This document shows positions 24,712 through 35,150 of a stretch of DNA of 64,000 bases, one piece after another. The stretch's first letter is position 1; each line of letters begins with the position of its first letter. The notes beneath the pieces were generated by a model. The model saw only the letters and a list, made by a program, of their open reading frames with translations, did no database searches and was not told the DNA's origin. This DNA comes from Lactococcus allomyrinae (GTDB lineage Bacteria; Bacillota; Bacilli; Lactobacillales; Streptococcaceae). Location of the stretch: assembly GCF_003627095.1 (NCBI RefSeq), contig NZ_CP032627.1, positions 1,116,001 through 1,180,000 of the forward strand, given 5' to 3'. The position numbers were made by a program, and so were the translations under genes.

Positions 24712-25965
24712 CTATTGTATTTGGGCACTGACAGTACCATCACTCAATCCAATTTCAATCTTATCACCTGTTTTCACATCTTTCACACTTTTGACAATTT
24801 TTCCTTCGTTGTCAGTAATGACAGAAAAACCACGCGCTTTTATTTTAGAAATATCCAATAGAAGTAACGACTGATAAAGACGCTCCGTCAGATTTTTCTT
24901 ATGTTCAATGATTTTTGTATAAGCTGGCACTAATTTTGTAGCTGACAGTTCATAGCGATGTTGACTCGTCGCTAATTTATTTTCTGTCAGTACTGACAAA
25001 CGCTCTGTCAGACGATCTAGTTTCTGTAAGTGACCATCGTAAAGCCTTTCCGGCTGTCTGAATACCACAGAATTTGACAATTTATCGACTTGCTCTCTTT
25101 TGAGATTAATCAATGCTGACAGACGATTGGTCAATCTATTTTGCTGTTCTGCTGTCCAGCTTAAAAGGTCAATTTTCGTATTTGGCGTAGCGAGTTCCGC
25201 TGCTGCCGTGGGGGTCGCAGCTCTACTATCCGCGGCAAAATCCGCCAAAGTCACATCCGTTTCATGCCCAACAGAAGAGATGATTGGAATACGTGATTCA
25301 AAAATAGCACGTACTACAATTTCTTCATTAAATCCCCAGAGGTCTTCAATGGAGCCCCCTCCCCGCCCAATAATCATCACATCGAAATCTGTACGTGAAG
25401 AAGCTCGTCTAATATTTGTTGCGATTTCTTCTGCTGAGCCTTCACCTTGCACTTTTGTTGGATAAAGTACAATCTCACTCATTGGAAAACGTCTGCTTAC
25501 AGTCGTGATAATATCGCGAATAACCGCACCTGATGGACTTGTCACAACAGCTATTTTATGAGAAAATTGTGGCAAATTTTGTTTCCATTTTGAATCGAAT
25601 AACCCTTCAAGTGTTAATTTTTTCTTCAATTGTTCAAATTTAATCGCAAGTGCACCTACACCATCAGGTACTAAACTCTCGATATTAATAGAATAGGAAC
25701 CATTTGCGGGATAAATCGAAATTCGCCCCACAACAAGCACTTTCATGCCCTCTTCAAGCTTAAAGTCTAGCTTTCTAAATTGTCCTGCCCACATGGTCGC
25801 CTGAATGACCGCGCCTTCATCTTTCAGAGCAAAATACTGGTGATTTGGTCTTTGCCTAAAATTTGAAATCTCGCCTGTCAAGTATACACGCTCCAAATAT
25901 GGGTCGCGGTCGAATTTAGCTTTGAGATATTTTGTTAAAGTAGATACAGATAAATATTCAGTCAA
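24712..25965 (-). CDS. xseA: Exodeoxyribonuclease VII large subunit XseA
   Basis: Catalytic subunit of exonuclease VII, 417 residues. An N-terminal OB fold (about 1-100; [23 protein letters not shown]) precedes the catalytic domain with [26 protein letters not shown] and [23 protein letters not shown], then a coiled coil. The start is TTG at 25965 with GAGGGG seven bases upstream; it overlaps the preceding DUF2568-type gene by eight bases. The coding sequence contains CTGTCAGTACTGACA at 24984, giving the residues LSVLT, and another CTGACAG near 25115. Length and motifs are normal. Confidence 0.95.
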   Translation of the reverse strand: MTEYLSVSTLTKYLKAKFDRDPYLERVYLTGEISNFRQRPNHQYFALKDEGAVIQATMWAGQFRKLDFKLEEGMKVLVVGRISIYPANGSYSINIESLVPDGVGALAIKFEQLKKKLTLEGLFDSKWKQNLPQFSHKIAVVTSPSGAVIRDIITTVSRRFPMSEIVLYPTKVQGEGSAEEIATNIRRASSRTDFDVMIIGRGGGSIEDLWGFNEEIVVRAIFESRIPIISSVGHETDVTLADFAADSRAATPTAAAELATPNTKIDLLSWTAEQQNRLTNRLSALINLKREQVDKLSNSVVFRQPERLYDGHLQKLDRLTERLSVLTENKLATSQHRYELSATKLVPAYTKIIEHKKNLTERLYQSLLLLDISKIKARGFSVITDNEGKIVKSVKDVKTGDKIEIGLSDGTVSAQIQ

Positions 25966-26317
25966 GATAAAGCCCCTCAGGATAAAGTCTATCCGAAATC
26001 TTAGATAAAATGCTCACAGTGAGCACTATAATAATATAAACTATGGGTAAAACTCCAGCAGAAAAATAATAATAATATAAAAATGCTATACCAAAAATAG
26101 CTCCCTCAATTAAAAATTTAACTACTAAACTAAGTTTGATTTTCGCTTTTGGAGCGATAAAAGTACCCCAAACCCCAAGTATGACAATCGGTACAAAGAT
26201 ACCTGTCAATAAATTAAGTGGAAACATAAATTTCAATCCAAAGCGGACAAATATAACTAAACTTACCATTTCGCACAAAAACCGAATAGCATTGATGATG
26301 TAAAATAAACTTTTCAT
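25958..26317 (-). CDS. Small membrane protein, YrdB/DUF2568-like
   Basis: A 119-residue protein with four hydrophobic segments. The central [33 protein letters not shown] fits the YrdB/DUF2568 pattern (W-G-x-F-x-A-P-K-A ... E). Function unknown. It overlaps xseA by eight bases and GGGAAAT lies just before its ATG, so it is co-transcribed with xseA. Together with the 60-residue protein upstream it intervenes between folD and xseA. Assignment to the family is from the motif and is moderately confident. Confidence 0.7.
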   Translation of the reverse strand: MKSLFYIINAIRFLCEMVSLVIFVRFGLKFMFPLNLLTGIFVPIVILGVWGTFIAPKAKIKLSLVVKFLIEGAIFGIAFLYYYYFSAGVLPIVYIIIVLTVSILSKISDRLYPEGLYLD

Positions 26318-26379
26318 ATTTCCCGATTTCAGAAAGTCCGCATTAGTATACTATTTTCTTATTAGTTAACTTTGCTCAT

Positions 26380-26562
26380 TCACATATTTGGTAAAGTCCA
26401 GACTACTGCTAACCCAAACCAGATGACCAATAATACGTAACCCGCAATATAAATTACTTTATGAGCAAAATCGCTACTTGAAAAACGCTCTTTTGTGTAA
26501 TACACCCAAGCAACAAGTACAGCTAAGGGGGCGATAAACCATAAAATTGTTTCTAATGTCAT
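26380..26562 (-). CDS. Small two-helix membrane protein
   Basis: Sixty residues with two hydrophobic stretches ([17 protein letters not shown] and [20 protein letters not shown]) separated by a polar loop. Its ATG overlaps the folD stop (ATGA), indicating translational coupling. No function can be inferred. The reading frame is supported by this coupling and by the clean hairpin-like topology rather than by a recognised family. Confidence 0.65.
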   Translation of the reverse strand: MTLETILWFIAPLAVLVAWVYYTKERFSSSDFAHKVIYIAGYVLLVIWFGLAVVWTLPNM

Positions 26563-27404
26563 TTTAATTTTCTCTCTGCTGCTCTCAATGTCTGTTCCAT
26601 TAGCATCGTAATCGTCATGGGTCCTACTCCACCGGGAACTGGTGTAATCAGGCTCGCAATATCTTTGACTTGCTCAAAATCAACATCGCCATGTAATTTT
26701 CCATTCTCATCACGATTCATTCCAACATCAATGACAACTGCGCCTTCTTTAACGTCATTCCTACCTATGAAACGGTCTTGGCCAATTGCAACAACTAGAA
26801 TATCTGCCTGTCTTGTAAGCTCAGATAAGTTTTTTGTCCTAGAATGTGCGATTGTTACAGTCGCATCTGCCATCATAAGGAGTTGAGCCATGGGCTTTCC
26901 AACGATATTTGAACGTCCAACTACAACCGCTCGCTTGCCGGACAACTCAACATGATACTCTCGCAGCATCTCCATAATCCCAGCTGGAGTTGATGGAATC
27001 ATCAAAGGATTTCCTGACCAAAGTCGTCCCATGTTCATTGGATGAAAACCATCTACATCCTTTTCAGGAGTAATCGCAAGCAGGACTTTTTCTTCTGAAA
27101 TATGTGCAGGTAGGGGAAGTTGTACTAAAATACCGTGCCAAGTATCATCATTATTTAATGTTTCAATCAAATTTAATAATTCAACTTCTTCTATTTCCTC
27201 AGGTAACCGAAGCACACTGGACTTCATACCTATTGCTGTCGCTTGACGTTCTTTATTTCTTACATAGATTTGGCTGGCAGGATTTTCTCCAACTAAAATC
27301 ACTATTAATCCTGGAACAATTCCAAAAGTTTTTAATTTTTCAACTCTAACTTTCAACTCTGCTTGCATTTTTGCAGCGAGTGCTTTTCCATCTATCAATT
27401 TCAT
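26559..27404 (-). CDS. folD: Bifunctional methylenetetrahydrofolate dehydrogenase/cyclohydrolase FolD
   Basis: FolD oxidises 5,10-methylene-THF and hydrolyses the methenyl product to 10-formyl-THF. Signature motifs are present: [54 protein letters not shown] and [11 protein letters not shown]. An ATG at 27413 would add three residues but overlaps the -10 hexamer TATAAT (27412-27417), so the ATG at 27404, seven bases after the -10, is the likely start of a leaderless message. It heads the folD-(two small genes)-xseA-xseB run. Confidence 0.95.
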   Translation of the reverse strand: MKLIDGKALAAKMQAELKVRVEKLKTFGIVPGLIVILVGENPASQIYVRNKERQATAIGMKSSVLRLPEEIEEVELLNLIETLNNDDTWHGILVQLPLPAHISEEKVLLAITPEKDVDGFHPMNMGRLWSGNPLMIPSTPAGIMEMLREYHVELSGKRAVVVGRSNIVGKPMAQLLMMADATVTIAHSRTKNLSELTRQADILVVAIGQDRFIGRNDVKEGAVVIDVGMNRDENGKLHGDVDFEQVKDIASLITPVPGGVGPMTITMLMEQTLRAAERKLK

Positions 27405-27411
27405 ATTATTC

Positions 27412-27417
27412 ATTATA
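27412..27417 (-). promoter_or_regulatory. Extended -10 overlapping the upstream ATG of folD
   Basis: Minus-strand TGA TATAAT. A transcript starting seven bases downstream begins at or next to the ATG at 27404, and the upstream ATG could not be in the mRNA. Confidence 0.65.
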
Positions 27418-27531
27418 TCATAAGCTGAGTTGCTTCTCCTTTATCCTTTTATAATATTTCTTACTTTAAATTTGATTGTTCGTAAATTTAATTGAGTCTA
27501 TTTGATAAATACTAAATAAAATAATATAGAC

Positions 27532-27560
27532 TTGACTTTCATCATTTACAAGTGTAAACT
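27532..27560 (+). promoter_or_regulatory. copB promoter with cop box
   Basis: TTGACT, a 17-base spacer and TAAACT; the cop box TACAAGTGTA (27547-27556) overlaps the spacer and -10. The same architecture precedes copR and copA. CopY/CopR proteins bind TACANNTGTA and release it in copper. Confidence 0.85.
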
Positions 27561-27617
27561 TTAATTATAGACAAATCTTCGATATAGCGAATTAACAGTA
27601 TAAAAGGAGGAATAAAA

Positions 27618-29690
27618 ATGGTAGAAAAGCACCATCCACATTTGGAACATGAGGGGCATATGTCCATGTCCAGTTCACACCAAGTTCAGCACGAGCATCA
27701 TGATATGATGCAAACGAATCAGCCACATGACATGGATATGATGAATCATGGTGGACACATGATGCATATGGGGAATATGGCTTTAAAATTAAAAGTTGCA
27801 ATTATCCTTATGATTCCACTACTTCTTATCTCTCCAATTGCTGGCTTTACAATCTTGAAATTCCCTGGAAGTGAACTAGTACAGCTCATTCTTGGAACGG
27901 CAATCTTTTCTTACTCTGGTACCCCTTTTTTTAGCGGTGCAAAAGGTGAGCTTAAAAGTCACAAGCCTGCTATGATGATGCTCATCACAATGGGTATCAC
28001 TGTTGCTTACGCCTATTCCGTTTATGCTACAATCATCACTCTAACTGGTGGAATGGCAATGAATTTTTGGTTTGAGCTTTCCACTTTGATTGTTATCATG
28101 CTCATTGGACATTTGATTGAGATGAAAGCAATCATGGGAGCAGGTGATGCATTAAAAGACCTTGCTAGTCTTATCCCCAAAAAAGCCCATCTAAAAAACG
28201 GAAAAGATATAGATATTTCTGAGCTGCAAGTTGGTGATACGATTTTAGTCAAGGAAAATGAGAAAATTCCTGCTGATGGTTTGATTTTAGGCTCTGCAAA
28301 TATTGATGAATCAATGATTACGGGTGAAAGTCGTGCAGTAAATAAAAAGCCTAATGACCCTATCTATGGTGGTTCACTCAATCAAAATATCCCATTTGAA
28401 ATGACTGTCACAACAATCGGAAAAGACAGTTTCCTCAATCAGGTTGCTGAACTTGTAAAAAATGCCCAATCACAAAAATCTAATCTTGAAAATATGGCAG
28501 ACAAAGTAGCTGGTTATCTTTTCTATGCTGCCTTGAGTGTTGGGATTATTTCATTTATTTTTTGGGCAATAACTTCTAGTTTCAGTTTTGCTTTACTTCT
28601 TGCAGTTTCTGTCTTTGTTATTGCTTGTCCACATGCTCTCGGACTTGCAGTTCCACTTGTTGTGTCGCGTTTAACGAGTATTTCTTCCAAAAATGGTTTA
28701 TTAATTCAAAATCGTACTTCCCTTGAACAAATCCATAGCATTAAATATGCATTGATGGATAAAACAGGAACTTTGACTGATGGTAAGTTCAAAGTAAGAA
28801 AAGTTATTGATTTTACTGGGAGGACAGATATTTTACAACTAATGGCTACTTTAGAGCAAAGTTCCACTCATCCGATTGCCTTATCTATCGTGAATTCTGC
28901 CAAAGATTTGCCATTGCTTTCGGCTGAAAATGTTCAAAATATACCTGGAGTTGGTCTATCTGGACAAATTTTGGGTAAAACTTATGAGATTGTCAATCTT
29001 AAATACCTGCGTAAACAACAGCTTAAATTTGACGATACACGCGTCCTTGAATTTTTAAATCTTGGATTAACCCTTTCTTTCTTAATTGACGAAGAAAAAA
29101 ATGTCCTCGGTTTTATCGCTTTAGGAGATTCACCTAAAAATGATGCTAAAGCCTTTATTGCAGGGCTTCTTGCACAGGGTATTATACCCGTGATGCTGAC
29201 TGGTGATAATCAAGCTACTGCTGAAAAAGTTTCCACCAGCCTAAATATTCCAGAATTTCGTGCCGAATTAAATCCTGAAGATAAAGCAAACTTAGTAAAA
29301 GAATATCAGAAGAAAGGTGGCGTCCTTTTCATCGGTGATGGTGTCAATGATTCTCCTGCTCTTGCTACTGCAGACATTGGTTTCGCAATTGGAGCTGGAA
29401 CCTCTGTCGCAATCGCTACAGCTGATGTTGTGCTCGTCAACTCTAATCCTAGCGATGTTTTAGACATGATTAATATTTCTAAGAAAATGCTCAGAAAAAT
29501 GAAACAAAATCTTTGGTTTGGAGCTGGTTACAATATCATAGCCATTCCAATTGCTGCCGGGATTATCTACCCATTTACAGGACTTTATATCGATCCTTTG
29601 ATTGCAGCTGTATTGATGTCTGCTTCGACCGTTATCGTTTCTATCAATGCTATGAGTTTAAAATATGATAAAAAAACTACTGACAGATGA
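27618..29690 (+). CDS. copB: Copper-exporting P1B-type ATPase CopB
   Basis: A heavy-metal P-type ATPase of 690 residues. The N-terminus (first 55 residues) is rich in His and Met instead of a CXXC domain. Catalytic elements are ITGESRAVNKK, the CPH-type metal motif VIACPHALGLAVP, phosphorylation site DKTGTLTDGK, TGDNQATAEK and GDGVNDSPALATADIG. CPH and the His-rich leader identify a CopB rather than CopA. A cop box overlaps the promoter and AAAGGAGGAA precedes the ATG. The gene ends in a strong terminator shared with a convergent flavoprotein gene. It should export copper across the cytoplasmic membrane under CopR control. Confidence 0.95.
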   Translation: MVEKHHPHLEHEGHMSMSSSHQVQHEHHDMMQTNQPHDMDMMNHGGHMMHMGNMALKLKVAIILMIPLLLISPIAGFTILKFPGSELVQLILGTAIFSYSGTPFFSGAKGELKSHKPAMMMLITMGITVAYAYSVYATIITLTGGMAMNFWFELSTLIVIMLIGHLIEMKAIMGAGDALKDLASLIPKKAHLKNGKDIDISELQVGDTILVKENEKIPADGLILGSANIDESMITGESRAVNKKPNDPIYGGSLNQNIPFEMTVTTIGKDSFLNQVAELVKNAQSQKSNLENMADKVAGYLFYAALSVGIISFIFWAITSSFSFALLLAVSVFVIACPHALGLAVPLVVSRLTSISSKNGLLIQNRTSLEQIHSIKYALMDKTGTLTDGKFKVRKVIDFTGRTDILQLMATLEQSSTHPIALSIVNSAKDLPLLSAENVQNIPGVGLSGQILGKTYEIVNLKYLRKQQLKFDDTRVLEFLNLGLTLSFLIDEEKNVLGFIALGDSPKNDAKAFIAGLLAQGIIPVMLTGDNQATAEKVSTSLNIPEFRAELNPEDKANLVKEYQKKGGVLFIGDGVNDSPALATADIGFAIGAGTSVAIATADVVLVNSNPSDVLDMINISKKMLRKMKQNLWFGAGYNIIAIPIAAGIIYPFTGLYIDPLIAAVLMSASTVIVSINAMSLKYDKKTTDR

Positions 29691-29721
29691 TAAAATTTTC
29701 TGTCAGTACATTTATAAATTA

Positions 29722-29757
29722 AAAAAATTCTGTCAGTATGCTGACAGAATTTTTTAT
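29722..29757. terminator. Bidirectional terminator built on the CTGTCAG palindrome
   Basis: AAAAAAATTCTGTCAG-TATG-CTGACAGAATTTTTTA, a near-perfect stem between convergent genes. A further CTGACAG/CTGTCAG pair lies just before it at about 29680-29705. Confidence 0.9.
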
Positions 29758-29776
29758 TACTAATAAAACGGTATTT

Positions 29777-31084
29777 TCAATAGAAATAACCTAAATCACT
29801 AGCAACAGTCGGATAAGCAGATATCATTTTATCAAATTCTGACAAATTAATTTTCTGTTGAATTAAAATCATCAATAAATTAATGACTTCATCAGCAACT
29901 GAACTTACTGTCACAGCCCCAACAATTTCGTTCGCATCATTGACAGCCACTTTCATTTTCGCCACAGGGTCATTTATTCGTTTATAAGTGTACCATGATG
30001 ACAAATCAAAAGACTTCAACTTAATACCTTCGCCTTCTAATTGCCCAACTTGTGCAAGTTTAGTAGCACCAAAAATAACTGCTGGAATCACAGGATAGTG
30101 GATGGGATGTCTGTCAGCACTGACCAAATTTTCTCTAAGATAACGCCCTTCAAAATCCGAAACAGGGGTAAAATGGCCTTGATTTTTCGAGATAACATCA
30201 CCAAGTGCATAGATTTTTGGATGACTTGTTTGCAGAAATTCATCAACAAATACTCCTGATTGATCTGCCTTAACACCTACTGCTTCAAGATTAAGTGAAT
30301 CAATATTTGCTATGCGTCCCACTCCAGCAATGACAAGATCTGTCAGTAACTGATGAGCATTTTTATCAGTAATGACAAAGCCGTCAATACTCTTCTCAAC
30401 TTTGCTGATGTTGATGTTTTCTTTAAAAACAATTCCTTCAGCCTTGAGTTGGTTGAGAAAAACCTCCCCGATTTCTTTGTCAAAATGACCGATTTCCAAA
30501 TCCCCTGATGCAATAACAGTCACTTCCGCTCCTGTTGCGTGGGCAATTTGGGCAAGTTCTAGAGAAACTGAACCTGTACCAATAAATGTCACTTTTCGAG
30601 GCATTTCTTCAAGTGCTAGAAAATCATTGCTCGTTTTCAGAAATTCCTTACCAACAATATCTAATTGACGAGGTCGAGTTCCCGTCGCGATAATATAATT
30701 TCTAGCTTTATAAACTTTATCTGCCACTTGTATTTCACCAGTAGTGGTAAAACTTGCCGTGCCATAGAGCGTAGTAATCCCTGATTTTTGCAAACCAGCA
30801 AGCGTTTTTTCTTCAAGTGGGTCTGTGATTGTAAGTTTTCTCCCTCGAATACCTTTCCAATCTAAGCTCAACTCTCCTGTAATACCTTGATTTTTTAGAT
30901 TTTCAACCCGAGCTTTTGCTTCAACAACTGCCATCATCACTTTTGTAGGGTCACATCCATAATTGGGGCAAGTTCCACCCCATTTATCATTTTCAATGAT
31001 TGCAATTTTCCTTTTACCATCATTAAGAGAATAAGCCAATCCCAGCCCCCCAGGCCCAGCTCCAATAATAATATAATCAAACAT
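29777..31084 (-). CDS. Class I pyridine nucleotide-disulfide oxidoreductase-like flavoprotein
   Basis: A 435-residue relative of glutathione and mercuric reductases. The FAD site IIGAGPGGLGLAYS, redox pair GGTCPNYGCDPTK, NAD(P) site FIGTGSVSLELAQIA and second FAD motif IYALGDVISK are present, as is the dimerisation domain. The C-terminal catalytic HPTxxE, however, reads YPTVAS, so the usual His-Glu pair is missing; the enzyme may not reduce a small disulfide in the standard way. GGAGGAG precedes the ATG. It converges on copB across a strong terminator. Conserved position next to copper genes is suggestive but proves nothing. I give no gene symbol. Confidence 0.82.
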   Translation of the reverse strand: MFDYIIIGAGPGGLGLAYSLNDGKRKIAIIENDKWGGTCPNYGCDPTKVMMAVVEAKARVENLKNQGITGELSLDWKGIRGRKLTITDPLEEKTLAGLQKSGITTLYGTASFTTTGEIQVADKVYKARNYIIATGTRPRQLDIVGKEFLKTSNDFLALEEMPRKVTFIGTGSVSLELAQIAHATGAEVTVIASGDLEIGHFDKEIGEVFLNQLKAEGIVFKENINISKVEKSIDGFVITDKNAHQLLTDLVIAGVGRIANIDSLNLEAVGVKADQSGVFVDEFLQTSHPKIYALGDVISKNQGHFTPVSDFEGRYLRENLVSADRHPIHYPVIPAVIFGATKLAQVGQLEGEGIKLKSFDLSSWYTYKRINDPVAKMKVAVNDANEIVGAVTVSSVADEVINLLMILIQQKINLSEFDKMISAYPTVASDLGYFY

Positions 31085-31204
31085 TCTTTCGCTCCTCCAT
31101 TTTCAATTTTATTCTTTTATTAACAATTTAACATCTCCTGCTCATTTTACTTTTTTTATGCTTATTTTAAAAACATTCTGCTTACAGTAACATCTATCCT
31201 CAAA

Positions 31205-31232
31205 TAAAAAAACAGCGGTGTTACCCGCTGAA
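31205..31232 (-). terminator. Terminator after spx
   Basis: Minus strand CAGCGG-N6-CCGCTG followed by TTTTTTT, just after the spx stop. Confidence 0.8.
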
Positions 31233-31236
31233 TTCC

Positions 31237-31665
31237 CTATCCTTCATTTTTTGCTTGTTCTAACTCATACTCACGGACTCTTTCTGTCGCCACTTTAATT
31301 TCCACCTGTCTGATTTCTCTTGGTAAGAATTTTCTAATCTCATCTTCATTATAGCCAACTTGAAGTCTTTTATCATCAACAATCAATGGACGACGCAATA
31401 ATGTACGATTTTCATCCATAATCTCAATTAAATCATTAAGCATAATATTTTCAAAATCAATATTCAAGCGGTGGTAGGCTCTACTTCTCTTAGAAATAAT
31501 ATCCTCCGTTCCCCCTTCTGTTAGAGATAGAATCTCCAGAAAATCCTCTTTGCTAATTGTATCTGTTAATAAATTTACTTCCTGATACTCCATGCGATGA
31601 CTTTCTAGCCATTCTTTTGCTTTTTTACATGAACTACACGCTACCACAGTATAAATTTTTATCAT
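31237..31665 (-). CDS. spx: Transcriptional regulator Spx
   Basis: An ArsC-fold protein that binds the RNA polymerase alpha subunit under thiol stress. All 142 residues fit Spx: the redox switch CSSCKKAKEWL at residues 10-13, an RxRAY segment at about 65, and LRRPLIVDDKRLQVGYNEDEIRKFLP in the C-terminal third. A Shine-Dalgarno (GAGGT) precedes the ATG. Lactococci have several Spx paralogues and which one this is cannot be told here. It is one of two in this window; the other at 35151 lacks the CXXC. Confidence 0.92.
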   Translation of the reverse strand: MIKIYTVVACSSCKKAKEWLESHRMEYQEVNLLTDTISKEDFLEILSLTEGGTEDIISKRSRAYHRLNIDFENIMLNDLIEIMDENRTLLRRPLIVDDKRLQVGYNEDEIRKFLPREIRQVEIKVATERVREYELEQAKNEG

Positions 31666-31792
31666 AAGAACTACCTCATTTGTTTTTCATTATTTTCTCA
31701 TTCGTTCTTAATTATATTCTAACATAAATATAAGATTTGTAAATACTTTTATTAGATAAAAATTAGCATTTAATCTAAAAATAATCTATAAG

Positions 31793-31821
31793 AAAAAAGA
31801 CTGAAACTATTCAGTCTTTTT
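31793..31821. terminator. Terminator between alr and spx
   Basis: AAAAAAGACTGAA-N4-TTCAGTCTTTTT, downstream of alr on the minus strand. Confidence 0.8.
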
Positions 31822-31901
31822 AATTTGTTTTTGCACATGAACCTTTTAAATATTAATCAATCAATAAATAATGTAACGAGATGAAGATGTAATCCTCTTT
31901 A

Positions 31902-33005
31902 TTACTTATATACCCGATGAATACGGTCAGAGAGTAAACATAAAACTTCATAATTAATTGTTTTCCGCCATGCAGCAATGTCTTGTGCTGTGATTTCATT
32001 ATCACCATCATGCCCAATCAACGTAACAGGAGTCCCAATAGAATAACCCTTATCCAATTTAATCATCATTTGATCCATTGAAACTCGACCTACTATCTCA
32101 CAGAATTTACCATCGACTAAGACATGGAACCCTTGCATATCACGTGTCCAACCATCAGCGTAACCTATCGAAACTGTACCAATCCAAGTGTTTTCAGTTG
32201 CACGGTAAGTTGCACCATAACCCAAAGTATCACCAGCATGTATCTCTTTAATATGTGTGAGTTCAGATTTCAAAGAAAAAGCAGCTTCCAATTCAAATGG
32301 AAGTTCCAAAGCTGTACCACTTGGGTTTAGTCCATACATCGAAATACCTAAACGCTCAATATCTTGTACCTGATTTGTATGCCACAAAGCCGAGGCTGTA
32401 TTAGTCGAATGAACATAATGAGGACGCCTTGATAAAGCTGAAACAATCTTATCAAATTTCATTTTTTGTTCATTAAACTTTGTATCGTCTGCTTCGTCTG
32501 CGGTTGCAAAATGCGTAAACACCCCATCAAATTGAATATGATATTGATCTGCCAATGCGATCATATCATTCGCTTCTTTGGCATCACGAACACCAATTCT
32601 ACCCATTCCTGAGTCAACCGCAATATGAAGTTTTAGAGTTGAAAAATCAGCTTTTTCTTTCACAATCAATTGTAGCCACTCTAGACTCGGAGCAGTCAGA
32701 GTAATATTCAAGCTCGCTGCAATATCAACATTATCTGGAACAATACCTGACAATACCAAAATTGGCTTAGTAATCAAATTATTCCGAAGCTCAATTGCCT
32801 CGTCTAAATTTGAAACACAAAAACCATCAACTAAATCATGGATTGCTTGTGAAACAGGAATTGAGCCATGACCATAGGCATTAGCTTTAACTACTCCCCA
32901 TATTTCCGGATGAGTCCCTATATGTTTCCGAAACTTTTTGATATTATTTTGAATCGCCGCTAAGTCAATCACTGCTGGTGTATGACGATGTGGTGAAGAT
33001 TTCAT
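31902..33005 (-). CDS. alr: Alanine racemase
   Basis: PLP enzyme that makes D-alanine for peptidoglycan and teichoic acid. The PLP lysine lies in VVKANAYGHG, followed by FCVSNLDEAIELR, DSGMGRIG, VHSTNTASALW and the C-terminal tyrosine region TLGYGATYRATE and GRVSMDQMMI. The start at 33005 is preferred (MKSSPHRHTPAVI) because GTAGG lies seven bases upstream; a start 17 codons earlier lacks one. This gives 367 residues, normal for the family. It follows acpS, as in other Streptococcaceae. Confidence 0.95.
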   Translation of the reverse strand: MKSSPHRHTPAVIDLAAIQNNIKKFRKHIGTHPEIWGVVKANAYGHGSIPVSQAIHDLVDGFCVSNLDEAIELRNNLITKPILVLSGIVPDNVDIAASLNITLTAPSLEWLQLIVKEKADFSTLKLHIAVDSGMGRIGVRDAKEANDMIALADQYHIQFDGVFTHFATADEADDTKFNEQKMKFDKIVSALSRRPHYVHSTNTASALWHTNQVQDIERLGISMYGLNPSGTALELPFELEAAFSLKSELTHIKEIHAGDTLGYGATYRATENTWIGTVSIGYADGWTRDMQGFHVLVDGKFCEIVGRVSMDQMMIKLDKGYSIGTPVTLIGHDGDNEITAQDIAAWRKTINYEVLCLLSDRIHRVYK

Positions 33006-33129
33006 AAAATTACCTACTTTCACGCTGTCACATCTACTATTTATATGAACAAACAATTTCTATACCTGTTTATTTAGAAATTCCACCCAAATTCATATAA
33101 TATAAGCGAAAGTGACGATTTTCGCCACC

Positions 33130-33492
33130 TTACTCATTTTTTTCTAAAACCACAAAAGCAACAGCTTCTAGACTACTATGAGAAATGGATAAATGAACTT
33201 CCCCATTAAAAGGATGTTTGGAAAAATAAGGTTTCCCAAGTTCATCATTTTGAATCTCCAAATCATGCATTCCAAGTTGTTTGCTAATTCCTGTACCATA
33301 TGCTTTTGAATAGGCTTCTTTAGCTGCCCATCTTCCTGCAAGGAACTCTGTCTTACGATTTGTGGAGTTAAAACTTTTAAATCTCTCTAATTCTGATGCT
33401 GTCAAAACTTGTTCTACAAAACGCTCTGAATGTTCTAGGGCTTTCTGAATTCTGGTTAATTCGACATTATCTACGCCATTCCCAAAAATCAT
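33130..33492 (-). CDS. acpS: Holo-[acyl-carrier-protein] synthase AcpS
   Basis: Transfers 4'-phosphopantetheine from CoA to apo-ACP. The 120 residues contain [14 protein letters not shown] with the Mg-binding Asp and [19 protein letters not shown], the family signature, then [22 protein letters not shown] precedes the ATG. Located directly upstream of alr in the usual acpS-alr pair. No anomalies. Confidence 0.95.
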   Translation of the reverse strand: MIFGNGVDNVELTRIQKALEHSERFVEQVLTASELERFKSFNSTNRKTEFLAGRWAAKEAYSKAYGTGISKQLGMHDLEIQNDELGKPYFSKHPFNGEVHLSISHSSLEAVAFVVLEKNE

Positions 33493-33570
33493 ATCAACAC
33501 CCTTTCTTACAACAATTTATTTCTAATCTATTGAATCTACTCAGAAACTCTACTTTTTCGCAACTTTGGC

Positions 33571-34977
33571 TCATTTGGCCAATTCGTAGATAGCCTCAGC
33601 ATAAATTGCGGCGGCTTTGAAGATATTTTCTACTGGTTTAAATTCATTGGCTTGGTGCATTGTATCCTGTTCCCCTTCAAACATTGCGCCATATGCAACA
33701 CCACGTTCAAGAAGCCGTCCAAATGTTCCACCACCGATAATTGTCTCATACCCTTTAAGTCCTGTATGTTTTTCATAAACATCAATCAAAGTTGATACAA
33801 GTGGATCTGACATTGGAACATAGTGAGGTGTGTGCAAATGTTTAGACAATTCAACTTCTACGACACCATCAAGTTTTTGAAGAATTTCTTGCATACGTTC
33901 TGGACTATTGCCCTGTGGGAAACGGAAGTTCAGAGCAATTTTTCCTTCTGTTGCTTCGTCAAATGACCAAACACCAGCATTCATTGATGTGTTACCCATA
34001 AGGTCATCAACATAAGCAATCCCAAGTTTTTCACCTTCGTGGTCTTCAAGTAATTTTTCACTCCCTACTTTGATAAATGCTGCAGCACCATCAGCAAAGT
34101 CAAATTGGTTCAAGAATAATGTAAGGTAGGTTGCACCATTAACCCCTTTTTCTGGCATCGCACCGTGAGCGGACTTACCATAAATTGTAATAGTTGCTTT
34201 TCCATCTTCTTCATTCAAATCAAAACGAAGGTTTTTATCTACGTGTTCAGCAACAAATTTTTCAAGAGCTACTTGAAGATTTTTTGCTCCCGAAATAACT
34301 GCTGTTGCAGATTCTGGTACCATATTTTCAGCAAGCCCTGCTTTAAAGCTATGAAGAACAACTGAACCTGCATTTTTTCCTGCAAAATGAAGATATTCTG
34401 TGATATTTCCCTTTTCACCGTTGATGATTGGAAATTCTGCATCTGGTGAGAAACCAAAATCAGGCAATGGTAATTCACAGTGTTCAAAGTAATAATCCAT
34501 ATCTGCCCAACCTGTTTCTTCATTGGTTCCGACGATAAAACGGATTTTTTTAGATAATGGAACATTCAATTCTTTTAAAATATTAAGCGCATAATAGCAA
34601 GCAACCGTTGGTCCTTTATCATCTGAAGCACCACGTGCATAAAGATTTCCCTCACGAATTTCTGGTTCAAAAGGATTTGAATCCCAGCCAGAGCCAGCGG
34701 GAACAACATCTAAGTGACCAATAATACCTAGGGTTTCATCCCCTTCGCCATATTCAAAATGCCCTACATAATTGTCATAATTTTTTGTTTTGTAACCATC
34801 GCGCTCAGCGATTTCAAGGAAAGCATCAAGCGCTTTACGTGGTCCAGGACCAAATGGATTTTCCGCATCTGCGTGTTCCATATCCATTGCAGAATTAATG
34901 CGCAAAAGGTTAAATAAATCTGCCATCAATGCATCTTTACGTTTTTCAACTTCAGCTGTAAAATCAATCGTTGTCAT
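33571..34977 (-). CDS. pepV: Dipeptidase PepV (M20 family)
   Basis: A dinuclear zinc aminopeptidase/dipeptidase. The 468 residues show the M20 metal sites [22 protein letters not shown] and [13 protein letters not shown], and the bimetal C-terminal GGTFGR. Length matches lactococcal PepV. AAGGAG lies before the ATG, with a TGGTATAAT promoter about 35 bases upstream. It is single-gene, 80 bases upstream of acpS. Cytoplasmic role in peptide nutrition and possibly peptidoglycan peptide turnover. Confidence 0.95.
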   Translation of the reverse strand: MTTIDFTAEVEKRKDALMADLFNLLRINSAMDMEHADAENPFGPGPRKALDAFLEIAERDGYKTKNYDNYVGHFEYGEGDETLGIIGHLDVVPAGSGWDSNPFEPEIREGNLYARGASDDKGPTVACYYALNILKELNVPLSKKIRFIVGTNEETGWADMDYYFEHCELPLPDFGFSPDAEFPIINGEKGNITEYLHFAGKNAGSVVLHSFKAGLAENMVPESATAVISGAKNLQVALEKFVAEHVDKNLRFDLNEEDGKATITIYGKSAHGAMPEKGVNGATYLTLFLNQFDFADGAAAFIKVGSEKLLEDHEGEKLGIAYVDDLMGNTSMNAGVWSFDEATEGKIALNFRFPQGNSPERMQEILQKLDGVVEVELSKHLHTPHYVPMSDPLVSTLIDVYEKHTGLKGYETIIGGGTFGRLLERGVAYGAMFEGEQDTMHQANEFKPVENIFKAAAIYAEAIYELAK

Positions 34978-35150
34978 ATTTTCTCCTTGAAATTAATATA
35001 TCTTTAATTATACCAAAAAATAAACGAAAATTTTATTCTGAGATTAAAGTTTGGAGAAAGTATGGTTATCTCTCTAAATACGATATGCTACTCTTAGTTT
35101 GACAGATTCCTCTTTACGATTAACTTCGTATTTGTATTCATACATAGTTA

